From Pyropia yezoensis (taxonomy: Eukaryota; Rhodophyta; Bangiophyceae; Bangiales; Bangiaceae): a stretch of 64,000 nucleotides of DNA. Shown in pieces: positions 1-8,567 of this stretch (position 1 is its first letter; each line of letters begins with the position of its first letter). Under the pieces are notes generated by a model. The model had not been told where the DNA came from. It saw only the letters and a program-made list of their open reading frames with translations, and made no database searches. The position numbers and the translations under genes are program-made. The stretch lies in NCBI GenBank assembly GCA_009829735.1, contig CM020618.1:11313119-11377118 (forward strand). The letters run 5' to 3'.

Positions 1-116
1 TGACCAGCAGCGCCGGTGCAAACGCGGTCGTCTCAAACGCGTCCAAGCCCAGCACGTCCCGCGGGCTCTGCTGGGGGTCCTCCGTCCGGCCTCGGAGGGG
101 GGGGACACGCCCGCCA
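1..116 (-). CDS. Possible gene end running off the left edge
   Basis: On the minus strand one frame stays open from about position 116 to the window edge and ends in a peptide reading DVLGLDAFETTAFAPALLV, which looks more like a folded protein than the surrounding low-complexity sequence. Third codon positions are GC-rich, as in the neighbouring minus-strand frames. No start codon or domain can be identified and the piece is only about 38 codons long. It may be an exon of a minus-strand gene continuing to the left, or chance. Confidence 0.25.
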
Positions 117-1252
117 CTGAGCAGGGGGGGGGGGGGGGGGGGGGGGGGCAGGGGTGGACAGGCCGTCGTAGCAAGCCGAGGCAGCCGGCTCACTTCACAG
201 CCCCCAGAATCAAACGGGGAGCGCGTACCTCTTCGGGGGCGAAGGGGAGTTGGGCGGGGGCGGCGGGCTCATCACACACGCGAGCGCCGCCCGGTCCAGC
301 CAGCAGGCCGTCCTCCGCGGGGGGACAAGGGAAGGCCCGCATGGGATGGGGGTGTTGGCGGACGGGATGGGCAGACGGTGGGCACCGAGGGCACGCGGGG
401 GGTGCCTGCGACGTGTGGGAGGCGACCAGAGGGAGGGGAGGGGGAGGGCAGGGCGGGCTGGACCACCGACCGGCCGGCTTGTTCTTAATAGCGGCGCGTC
501 GGGGGCGGAGAGAAACCCGGGTGCAAGGCAGAGCGGGCCCGACCGCGGAATGACAAGCGCGGGAGGTGGCGGGTATGTAGCCCCACAGGACCCCACCGCG
601 AGCGAAAAGGGGGAGGGCGCGGGGACCGGGGGGGGGGGGGGAGGGGGGGGGAGGGGGAGGCCGCCGCTCATGGCGCCACGCCTCTGGCGTCGACGGATGA
701 GAAGGAATCCTCTTCCAAACACTGTCACTGAACTGTGTGCGCGGTTGAGAAAAGAATACAAGCAGCACGACCCGGGTGGGGGTACCCCCAACAACAGCCA
801 ACGGTACGCGGGCAGGAGGAGCAGGCACGTGCGGGGAATGGTGGTTTTCACCCGCCAGGCCACCGCCCTGACCTGACCCCCCCCTCGCCAACCTATTCTC
901 TCCGCGCCCATCCAGTGGCGCACCGCAGGCGCGGGTGGAGGGGGCGGGGGTTAGGGAAGGCTGGGGGAGGCGGCGGTCATGGCCGTATGTACATAACCGC
1001 CTGGTACTCGGCCACCGGCCGACCTCCATCCCCGCCGCTGGCAGTGGAGAGACGCCCAGCGTGCCCCCCCCGCAGGTGGACACGGCCGGCAGTCACAGCG
1101 GCAGCGCCGCCCACGCCGCCGGGGCTGCGTCGGGTATCCCCTGCACGCCCGCCCGCCGTGACCCTAGCGTGTCTCCAGGGGGCACCGGTGTCCCACCCGG
1201 CCACAAAATCCCCCCGCGCGCGCGCCGAGCCGCCGCACCGCCGCGGCGGGCG
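117..1252. other. G-rich low-complexity intergenic DNA with a 25-G run
   Basis: This stretch is dominated by runs of G and C, including an uninterrupted run of 25 G at 124-148 and further short G runs near 629-658. Long open frames exist on both strands, but they translate to Pro/Arg/Gly-rich text with no recognisable domain and overlap one another, so I treat them as composition effects. No gene is supported here. Confidence 0.5.
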
Positions 1253-2716
1253 TCACGCCCCCGCCGGTGGCCCAGTCTTGGGCCGCTTGGCCGGGCGCCC
1301 CCCCTTCCTCCGCCCCCCCCCACAGGCGCACCCCGCCGCCACGGCTGGGCCGGCCGCCGCCGCGGCTGCCGCCGCACCCGCCGCCGCCCCCGCCCTGCCC
1401 GCCGCACCCGCCGCCGCCCCCGCCCTGCCCGCCGCACCCGCAATGGCAATGGCCACAACGGGCGGGGACGGGGCGGCCGCCTCGCCCAGACCAGCCGGCA
1501 CCAGCAGCACGTCCCCGATGCGCACGTCCACCGCGGGCACCGACTGGCCGCCCAACACAACCGGCGCCGCGGCGGGCACCGCCCACACCGCCCCGTCGGC
1601 GGTCGTCAGGGAGAGCACCAGGGCGCCGGCCGGACCCGCGGGTCCGGCGCGGGGGGGGCGGGTGGCCCCAATTGGCGCCGCCCGCCGAGCACCGGTGGCG
1701 GCGGCGGCGGCGGCGGCGGCGGCAGCCGCGGCCGCCGGGGGCGCGGCGGCGGCGCCCGCAGGGGGCACCGCGGCCAGGAACGCGTCAGCGCGGCGAGCGT
1801 CGGTCTGGGCGTCCTCCCACGCTTGGCGCAGCCGCCGCGCGGCGGCGTCGCACGTGGTCACCCGCACCACCGCGCGGGGCTTGCGCCCCGACACGGTGAC
1901 GGTGGTGGTCCACCCGTTCCCGGTGGGGGGGAGCTGCGCCGCCGCGGCGTGCGCGGCGGCCGCGCAGTCATAGCGCATGTCGTGGTAGTCTTCGGACATT
2001 GGTCGAGACGGACCCAAGGGTGACTCGTACCAGGCTGCCGCCTGGGCGGCGGCGGCGGCGCTCCCCGTCACCGCCACCAGCACCTCTGTGCGCGGGGGGC
2101 TCATGGCCCACGAACAGGGGGGCGGCTCGGGGGGGCCCGCCGCCACCCGCGCCTTGATGGCCGTCGCCAGGCGTGCAAGCGCCGGGCCCGTCACGCCCCG
2201 CGGCGCGGCCACCGTCAGGAGGTCCACGTCGGTGAGTAGCGGCCGCAGCCGCACGGGTCGGGTGGTCGCCACCGCCGCGACCAGCGCATCAAGCGACGGG
2301 CGGTCGTTGACGCGGAACAGCGCGCGGGCGACAACTACGGCCTTCCCTTCCAGCAATCGCAGGAAGCGCATAGGAATGTGGTAGCCGGTGGGGGGAGGGG
2401 TCAGGCCGACGGCGACCATGGTAGCCGCCGCCAACGCCCGGAACGCCTTTTCGTAGCTGCCGTCAACGGCGGGCGCTCCGCTGGCGCTACCACCGCACAT
2501 GCACGCGGTGGCCTCGGCCAGCGCCGCGACCAGGGATTCCCCATCGAGCCGCCAGACGGCGGCCGCCCAGGCGGCGCGGCTCGCGCTCAGAACTGCATCA
2601 TAAAACAACAGGCGCGTCGACGTCGCGGCGAGCTCGGCCCGCGTGCTCTCGTTGACGGTGCGCGCCAGGTGTGCCGCAAAGCGGCGGCGGAGGTTGGCGC
2701 CAGCGGCGGCGGGCAT
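1253..2716 (-). CDS. Ala-rich protein with AT-hook-like basic tail, second part of a split frame
   Basis: I do not recognise the family. From the ATG at 2716 the frame runs about 487 codons. The first ~300 residues look globular (helical text such as FAAHLARTVNESTRAELAAT). A poly-Ala stretch of about 20 residues follows, then a short beta-rich block (SVPAVDVRIGDVLLVPAG), then Gly/Ala repeats encoded by a duplicated 30-bp unit at about 1380-1440. The C-terminus reads GRRKGGRPAKRPKTG, an AT-hook-like core (GRP flanked by basic residues) that would also serve as a nuclear localisation signal. The frame is the same as that of the upstream coding region ending at 2783, separated by about 22 codons and one stop. 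The two may be one gene of roughly 900 codons with a tiny intron, a stop read differently, or a mutation. A nuclear DNA-binding role is inference. Confidence 0.5.
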   Translation of the reverse strand: MPAAAGANLRRRFAAHLARTVNESTRAELAATSTRLLFYDAVLSASRAAWAAAVWRLDGESLVAALAEATACMCGGSASGAPAVDGSYEKAFRALAAATMVAVGLTPPPTGYHIPMRFLRLLEGKAVVVARALFRVNDRPSLDALVAAVATTRPVRLRPLLTDVDLLTVAAPRGVTGPALARLATAIKARVAAGPPEPPPCSWAMSPPRTEVLVAVTGSAAAAAQAAAWYESPLGPSRPMSEDYHDMRYDCAAAAHAAAAQLPPTGNGWTTTVTVSGRKPRAVVRVTTCDAAARRLRQAWEDAQTDARRADAFLAAVPPAGAAAAPPAAAAAAAAAAAAATGARRAAPIGATRPPRAGPAGPAGALVLSLTTADGAVWAVPAAAPVVLGGQSVPAVDVRIGDVLLVPAGLGEAAAPSPPVVAIAIAGAAGRAGAAAGAAGRAGAAAGAAAAAAAAGPAVAAGCACGGGRRKGGRPAKRPKTGPPAGA

Positions 2717-2782
2717 GGGGGGCACCGGCGCAACCACACCAGGCGCAGGCAGCAGCGCAGCGAGTGCGGCCGGTGACGTCGC

Positions 2783-3976
2783 CTAACCATTGAGCCACGA
2801 CCCCGCCGCCGCCGCCGTCGCGACAGCCAGAATGTCTGGGCACGGCGCCAGGACGGCAAGGAGACCCGCGACCAGGGTTGTGTCGTAGCTGGTGGCGTCA
2901 CGGATCAGCGCATGCAAGGACGCTGCGAGGGCCTCCCACCCAAACGCCCCCACAGCCGCTAGTACGGCGGCCAGGCCTGGGGCACCCGCGGTAGCTCTGC
3001 GCGTACAGAAAGAGTACTTGGGGGCGTCGCTCGCAAGCCGCTGCACGGCCGCACACGTTAGGTCCACGCCGCCAAGCGCTGTTGCGAGCCGCACCATTCG
3101 GATTACCGTGCGCTCCTCACGGCGAGAAGAAGAGGCACTAGCAAGGGAGGCTGCCAAGTGGGGAAGCCACGCAGCACGCTCGGGGTCGTCGGCCGCTGCC
3201 AGGGCGGGCATCACGGCCGCGTCCGCCGCGACTGCGTCGCCGCCACCTCCACCGCCGCCGTCTCCGCTGCTGATTCCATGCCGCCTCTCCACGTATTCGA
3301 CGAGCTCGGTAATCCCATGAGCTGGCGCCAGCCGCAGGCCTCGGCAGCGGGGCCACACGACCACCACCGTCGCGCAATCGGTCAGCCGGACGGTAACACG
3401 CTCTGCGCGATGCCACGGGGGGTGCTCTTCGGCGTGGCGGTCGGCCGCCGTGGCGACGTCCCAGTCAAGCCCGTTGCCTGCATTCATCCCAACCGCCGGC
3501 CATGCAAAGGCACCTCGCCCCGCCGTCGACGGGGCGCCATTCAGCGCCACCCAACGGGCGACACGGGTGTGCACCCGCGCGGTGCGGTGCTCCCCAGACG
3601 CGTCTGCCAGCGCGTCGCCACGCGTCCACGAGGCCGCCTCGACGACGCTGTGGCGGTCAAACGTCCTGCGCAGGGTGCGCTTCACCGTCGCCAGCCGCAC
3701 GTGCAGCAGCCGGGCCCCGTCGGCGCCGATGAGGCGGGCGAGCAGCTTGACGACCGCCCCGTCAGCGGGCCGCAGGTGACGCCGCGCCAGTGACATTTGC
3801 TTGGAAGGGTAGGGGGGGGAGTCACTCAGGCGCGCCGCCAGCAGCGGCGTCCCCACCGCGGTGGCCACCCACCGCTCCACCGCAACGGTGACGGCGGCGA
3901 CGGCCGCTGCAGGCGGTGGGCCGGGACCCGCCGCAGCAGAAAGGGCCGCGCCCAGCTCGTCGGCGACAGCGGCCAT
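2783..3976 (-). CDS. Unrecognised Ala-rich protein, first part of a split frame
   Basis: The frame is open from before 4198, but the first convincing start is the ATG at 3976 (peptide MAAVADELGAALSAAAG), giving about 397 residues. No known domain is evident. The protein has a helical N-terminus, a middle section containing WVALNGAPSTAGRGAFAWP and VTVRLTDCATVVVVWPRCRG, a poly-Gly linker, then a helical C-terminal third that ends in SWLNG before a stop. A TATA-like element lies about 290 bp upstream at 4267-4278. The downstream frame (2716-1253) continues in phase, so the two are probably one transcription unit. Codon third positions are strongly GC-rich, consistent with host coding DNA rather than with the retroelements further right. 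Confidence 0.5.
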   Translation of the reverse strand: MAAVADELGAALSAAAGPGPPPAAAVAAVTVAVERWVATAVGTPLLAARLSDSPPYPSKQMSLARRHLRPADGAVVKLLARLIGADGARLLHVRLATVKRTLRRTFDRHSVVEAASWTRGDALADASGEHRTARVHTRVARWVALNGAPSTAGRGAFAWPAVGMNAGNGLDWDVATAADRHAEEHPPWHRAERVTVRLTDCATVVVVWPRCRGLRLAPAHGITELVEYVERRHGISSGDGGGGGGGDAVAADAAVMPALAAADDPERAAWLPHLAASLASASSSRREERTVIRMVRLATALGGVDLTCAAVQRLASDAPKYSFCTRRATAGAPGLAAVLAAVGAFGWEALAASLHALIRDATSYDTTLVAGLLAVLAPCPDILAVATAAAAGSWLNG

Positions 3977-4266
3977 GCCGGCTGCGGGGGGGAGAGGAGG
4001 GGGGAAAGGACGGGGGGGCAGAGGAAGAGAGCGGGTTGGCGCAGGGGATGGAAGCCGGGGTACGTGGTTCCAGGAGGAAAACGGCGGCCGCTCTTTCGCG
4101 TCGTCGGCGTCAAGGACAAACGTGAGCCGAGGGTGTACAGCACTTGGGTGGTGCCGGGGAGGAGAGGCCCGGTGAGCGCGCGTGCGCGCGGCTGACAATT
4201 GTCCGCTCTTTCACTTCAGCGAGGTAGCGGGAGGCGCTCATCTGGCAGCAGCCAACTGGGCAGCGG

Positions 4267-4278
4267 ATATATATAATA
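4267..4278 (-). promoter_or_regulatory. TATA-like promoter element
   Basis: The AT-only tract ATATATATAAT stands out in otherwise GC-rich DNA, about 290 bp upstream of the ATG at 3976 on the minus strand. It is the nearest TATA-like sequence to that gene. The tract is nearly symmetric, so it could also serve the plus strand. Confidence 0.4.
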
Positions 4279-4482
4279 TGTATGTCATCCGCGGATGGCC
4301 CCACCGAGCGCTGGGCTGGGAGGCACGAAGGGTTTGCTCTGGCCTCGGTACTTTCATCGGTATCAATCCTTTTGAAAAGAACCAGTTCTTTTGAGGGCTG
4401 CTTTAGTATAGATACCCGTCGATCAACGAAAGCAATATGGCTCCTTACGTTGAATGAGAACGACCATGTCTCGAATTGGCAC

Positions 4483-4547
4483 GATGACGATGTTTGCGGA
4501 TGGGAGGGACCGGAGCTCCGGTCCTCCTATCCGCAAACATCGTCATC
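4483..4547. repeat. 65-bp near-perfect palindrome
   Basis: Two arms of about 32 bp, beginning GATGACGATGTTTGCGGAT and ending in its reverse complement, meet at a central GAGCTC with essentially no spacer. Only one mismatch and one length difference separate the arms. The transcript would fold into a long hairpin and the DNA could extrude a cruciform. It lies just upstream of the duplicated segment that starts at 4805. Confidence 0.8.
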
Positions 4548-4604
4548 CGGAGTCGCCCGCCCGTCGTACGCCGCTTTCGAGTCACGCATGCATGACTCGC
4601 ATGC

Positions 4605-5133
4605 ATGCACTCGTTGACGCTCATTGAGCCCGCCGTGCACTGCGACGAGTTCCAGCGCGGCAAGCTGTACGTCGACCTCGTGACGACCCCGGGAGCATCG
4701 TCCAAGGGGGGCAACGGGGCGGTCCGTTCGCTGGTGGTCGGCACAATTGCAGTCGCTACCAGCGCTGAGGACAAGGCCCTCGGAGGTTACCGCACCTTCG
4801 ATGGGGAAGCCATGGGTTTGATTGGCGCCCACCTCCGCCCGAGGGCGTTGCACGTGGACATGCTGTATATGGTATACGTATGTACCCATGTCCACGGTGT
4901 ACACTCTGACGCGGGGGAGTGCGACCCACGTCAACAGCAGCGAATACATCTGCGTGCCGGCGGGCGGTAACTTGTACTCGCGCAACATGATCGGCTGCCA
5001 CTGCAACAATTACGGCCCCGAGGTGTTCCACCTGGTGTGGGCGGCAGCATCGGTGACGCTGCCCACTGAGGAAGCGGCGCGGCGCGGGCGCCGGGCGTCA
5101 GCAGCGGCAGCAGCTCCCAGTGCTACAGCGTGA
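4605..5133 (+). pseudogene. Gene fragment of unknown family in a duplicated segment
   Basis: Two protein-like stretches lie on the plus strand. The first, from 4605, includes HCDEFQRGKLYVDLVTTPG. The second, in another frame to the stop near 5131, includes SSEYICVPAGGNLYSRNMIG and FHLVWAAASVTLPTEEAARR. The second stretch is preserved in the copy at about 55065-55275 with few changes. The change of frame between the stretches means either a small intron or decay. I do not recognise the protein. It may be a captured host gene fragment or part of an undescribed element. Confidence 0.35.
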
Positions 5134-5334
5134 GGGGGCAGCGGCGAGGGGAGAGGGGGGGGCGGCCGGATATGGGGCAGGGAATTGGCATGGGTGGGCG
5201 GCTTCCCAGCCTGGGGGGAAGGGGGTGAGGGAGGGTGTTGGCGCCCCGGTGTCCTCTTCATCCCAGGCGTATACGGAAGCGGGCTGTCACTCGTACATAT
5301 GTATACCTATAGCAAGCGAGTGCGGGCAGTGAAT
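4805..5334 (+). repeat. Segmental duplication, left copy
   Basis: This segment matches 54948-55475 in the same orientation, at roughly 93-95% identity judged by eye. The shared part starts abruptly at GGAAGCCATGGG. In the right copy the base before that point is the last base of the final LTR of the tandem array. Similarity resumes inside the adjacent MITE (5727-5924 against 55478-55676), so about 390 bp present here are absent from the right copy. Confidence 0.85.
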
Positions 5335-5469
5335 CAATGCACCAATAACCCCTCCGTACTCGCCTGTATGTCGGTTATTCCACTCACACGGCGCCGGCGA
5401 TAGGGTTTGGTTGGGGATGAAAAGGATGGAGCGACTTAAGTGCGTCGGGCTATTTAGAACACGTCCAGA

Positions 5470-5924
5470 TATTGTAGTTTTCCGAATTTTATCCCATGTG
5501 GACAAGAGCAAGAGCAAGTGTACAAGAGCAATGGCCAATCGTATGCTGGCAGCAGAAGGCTGACCAATGGCGTGCTGCAACACGTCTGTCGGAAGAACCT
5601 GATGATTGGCTATGGCCACAACTGCTCTCGCAAGGAACGCTGGTTGGTCGAAGCACTCTTGTTTTTTCATCGGATCTCGCCGGTTGGCCCTTTATCTCAG
5701 GTCATCTCTGTCAAGAACAGGGTGAAGAGCTCAGCCGGTGCTTGTTCTGCCCTGGAAGTGGTCAGAAATCCCGAGAGAACCCCCGATCACACTGTTCGTA
5801 CAACAACGGACCCTTATGCAGAGCAATCATTGGCCAGAGAGGCAGCATCTGAGTCATGTCATTGGTCAAACACAGTTTGCTCTTGCTCTTGTCCACATGG
5901 GACAAAATTGGGAAAACTGCAATA
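5470..5924 (+). mobile_element. MITE with ~48-bp terminal inverted repeats, copy 1
   Basis: The ends are inverted repeats. The left end reads TATTGTAGTTTTCCGAATTT and the right end, reverse complemented, reads TATTGCAGTTTTCCCAATTT. Similarity continues inward through a GGACAAGAGCAAGAGCAA block. The 455-bp length, the lack of coding capacity and the TA at the termini fit a non-autonomous Tc1/mariner-pogo type MITE. A second full-length copy (33909-34364) lies inverted, and a partial copy (55478-55676) abuts a pogo/Tigger-like transposase fragment, a plausible source of the mobilising enzyme. The interior carries several GACCAATG words. Confidence 0.75.
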
Positions 5925-6487
5925 GTATAAATCAATAGAAAAGAACGAGGGCTTGTGCGGAGCACTTTTCTCTTCCAAGTCACTGGGCGGGACGGCGGCA
6001 GGTGGAATAACAGCGGACGTGGGGAGCAGTGGGCAAACGAAGGGACGCGGCTGCGCGTCCTTATATGTCCCGGCTGGTGGCGGATCAGGAATGTCCCGGC
6101 CGTGTGGCTGCAGCACGGGCTGCTGTCGAAGGCAGCCTGCCACCCAGGACAAGTCAATGAGTAGGATCCGTAGTCACCAGGCTCCCCAATAGCTAGTCTG
6201 TTAGCAATGTCGACCACTGTCCAAAGTGTTGACCACACCAGGGTCTCCAGGAGGCCCCCAGGAGGCAGACTCGTGACCGAAGTATTATATTTTCTGTTTG
6301 TCTGCTACTTCCAAGTCAAGAACAAGAGAAGCACACATGGCCTGGGCATCAGGCCTTCCACCAATGGATACACATAGACGTTTTTGTTTTTCTTGTCATG
6401 CATCAAGACTGTCCTGAATGATGATTCTCCTTGTAACTGGACTTTGATTGTCCGATCGACCGCGAGGGTGGCGCGCGGCTTGATCGG
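5925..6487. other. Intergenic, no feature recognised
   Basis: Moderately AT-richer sequence between the MITE and a GC-rich block. I see no convincing frame, repeat or RNA gene. Confidence 0.5.
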
Positions 6488-7288
6488 ATGGGTGTGCCGC
6501 TAGCGGGTCGGTCGCTGCTGTCGCGCTCCCGCGGCGGCGCGATGTTCTCCCGCTGGCTCCACGCCCGCGGCGGCCCCTTCCCGGCTGCGCGTTCCTCGCC
6601 ATCCCTGCCGTGCCTCCACCCCGGCGGGGGGCGGCGGAATTGGACGCGCCGTTGGCCGTGGCTGGCGGGCGCGGCAAGAGGGGCCGGTGGACGGTCGCGG
6701 CCGTGCCTCCCGCCTTCCTTCCACTCCCGCCGCCACGACCGTTTGTCGCAGCGGCCCGCCCGCGATGGCTGCTGCGTTGCTCCCCCTCTCTTGCGCTGCC
6801 CTGACGGCGGCCGCACTGGCGGCAGCGCGCGCGCGCGCACTCGCGCGCGCACCGACGGCCGCACTGGCCGCCTGGCAGCGCCGCCCCTGTTTGCACCTGT
6901 GGCGCCCACGCCCCGGCACCCTGCGTGGGGCACCGTCGCGGGGGGGCGGCGCGACACCCGCCGAGTTATAACCCGCGGCGGGGGGGGACTGGCCACCGCC
7001 GGCCCCTCGGTCGGCAGCGTCCTTTATCTTCGCGCGTCCCACCCGCCCTACCCCTTCAAGCCCATGCTGCGCAGCATCTTGAGGGCAACAAGCGCCCTAT
7101 TTCCTCGCCAAGGCCATCAAGACCGACGCAAGCCGGCGCGCGACCTCAACGGCGGCGCCAACCTGACCGCACCCACTCCCACCGCAAGCTGGTCGGGCTC
7201 TTCTCGGCGGGACAGCCAACGCCTCTCCTCCCGAACCCCTCTGGCCAGCGACTGTGGGTCGGCATTGCGCGTCGCCTCTTTGCCTTGA
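6488..7288 (+). CDS. Doubtful GC-rich open frame
   Basis: A 266-codon frame starts at an ATG, but its product is Arg/Pro/Ser/Gly-rich with no domain. A different frame starting at ATG 6765 gives a 68-residue Ala/Arg-rich peptide (MAAALLPLSCAALTAAALAA) that resembles an organelle-targeting or signal peptide and could be a first exon. Alternating CG runs (GCGCGCGCGC) occur near 6827-6855. Neither frame is firmly supported. Confidence 0.2.
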   Translation: MGVPLAGRSLLSRSRGGAMFSRWLHARGGPFPAARSSPSLPCLHPGGGRRNWTRRWPWLAGAARGAGGRSRPCLPPSFHSRRHDRLSQRPARDGCCVAPPLLRCPDGGRTGGSARARTRARTDGRTGRLAAPPLFAPVAPTPRHPAWGTVAGGRRDTRRVITRGGGGLATAGPSVGSVLYLRASHPPYPFKPMLRSILRATSALFPRQGHQDRRKPARDLNGGANLTAPTPTASWSGSSRRDSQRLSSRTPLASDCGSALRVASLP

Positions 7289-8567
7289 TGCCTGTACCTT
7301 TCCTTCTCTGCATTGCTTCTCGGTAAGGCGGCCCCGCGTGCGGGGCAGTCAGCTGGCGGCCAGGGGGCGCAGCCCAGCCTGCCTATGAGAAAGCATAAAA
7401 GTCACGTTACTGGCGTCTTCTTCCCCTCGTCTACCTGGTTACTGAGCGTCAACTCTCTTTTTGCTGTGCTTTTTTCTCTGCTACAGAGTGTTTTGTTCTC
7501 GGAGACATGCGGCACCCTTGTGGCACCAAAGGGGTGGTCGGGCCTCACTCAGCAAGAATGATTCGCTTGCAGCGCACCGCAACCCGCGACGGTGAGCACA
7601 TCGGGTGCCCCCATTGGCCCCAAGACGTGGTCGACATTAGGGAGCAGATAACTGACAGTACTTTTGCCTTCTCTCCTCATAGCTCAGAGAGAACAAGAGC
7701 ACTCAAAACATAAAAAAGGCCATCTGACTCCCCTCAGTCTCCTGCACAAAGTGGTATGTCGTGCATCTCATGGAATACAGAGACCAAGAATCTCATCGAG
7801 AATGGTCGACATTAGGTCCAGACTGGCTAGTGGTCGGGAACTATTTAGTTTTTTCTCGTTCTCTGCCGCTCGACGATCTTTAAACATGTAGAACGTCACT
7901 TCTTGGCATACGCCCCCCCCCTCCCCTCTCTCTCTACCTACCGCGAACGATCTCACTAAGCTGAGACCACGCGTTTGACAAAAAGAAAAGAACTCTCGGT
8001 GGATCCGGTAGGAGGCCAGGCACAGGAGGAGAGCAGGGGAAGGTTGGACGGGGAGGGGTGTGGCGGCGCGCGGGTGCGCCGGAGGCTACTCTACTATATG
8101 CTCGCACAGCTGGTGAGAGAACAGGGGAGCTTGGGGGCACCTTGATTGAGTCAGGGAGGGGGGTTGAAGCTCTCTTGGCGACGAGAACCAGGTAGGTACT
8201 TGTACACAGGACCGCTGCGAGCTGTGGACAGACACAAAGAACCTCACAGGTAGCAACAAGTGCGGAGAGGGCACGGCACAGGCAGCACTGCACAAGAGAA
8301 GAAGACCTCTCCCTGGCTGGGGGTGGATTGACACAGGTTGCTCACGTCAGCGGGGGGCCTGGGGCAAGCCTGTGGCACGACCGCGAACGAGGGCGACCTC
8401 GGACAGCCGCGTGACAGCTGTGTGGCACATATGTACATTTATTTTTTCTGCAATAGACCCCTGGGTTGTGAGCTCCTTGGTCGTGCGCCGTGCCGCAGTT
8501 GTTGCGTGCGCCGGCGGCACCACTCGCCGCAGTACTTGTGTTGTGCTTTGTTTGTGAGGTTTAAGGC
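7289..8567. other. Intergenic, AT-richer, no gene recognised
   Basis: Mixed-composition DNA with pyrimidine tracts (for example near 7912-7935) and only short open frames on either strand. Nothing in it can be assigned. Confidence 0.5.

Noticed and set aside
735-2023. Long plus-strand frames of 412 and 362 codons
   Set aside because: They are the opposite-strand shadow of the GC-rich minus-strand coding region and translate to Arg/Pro/His-rich low-complexity text.
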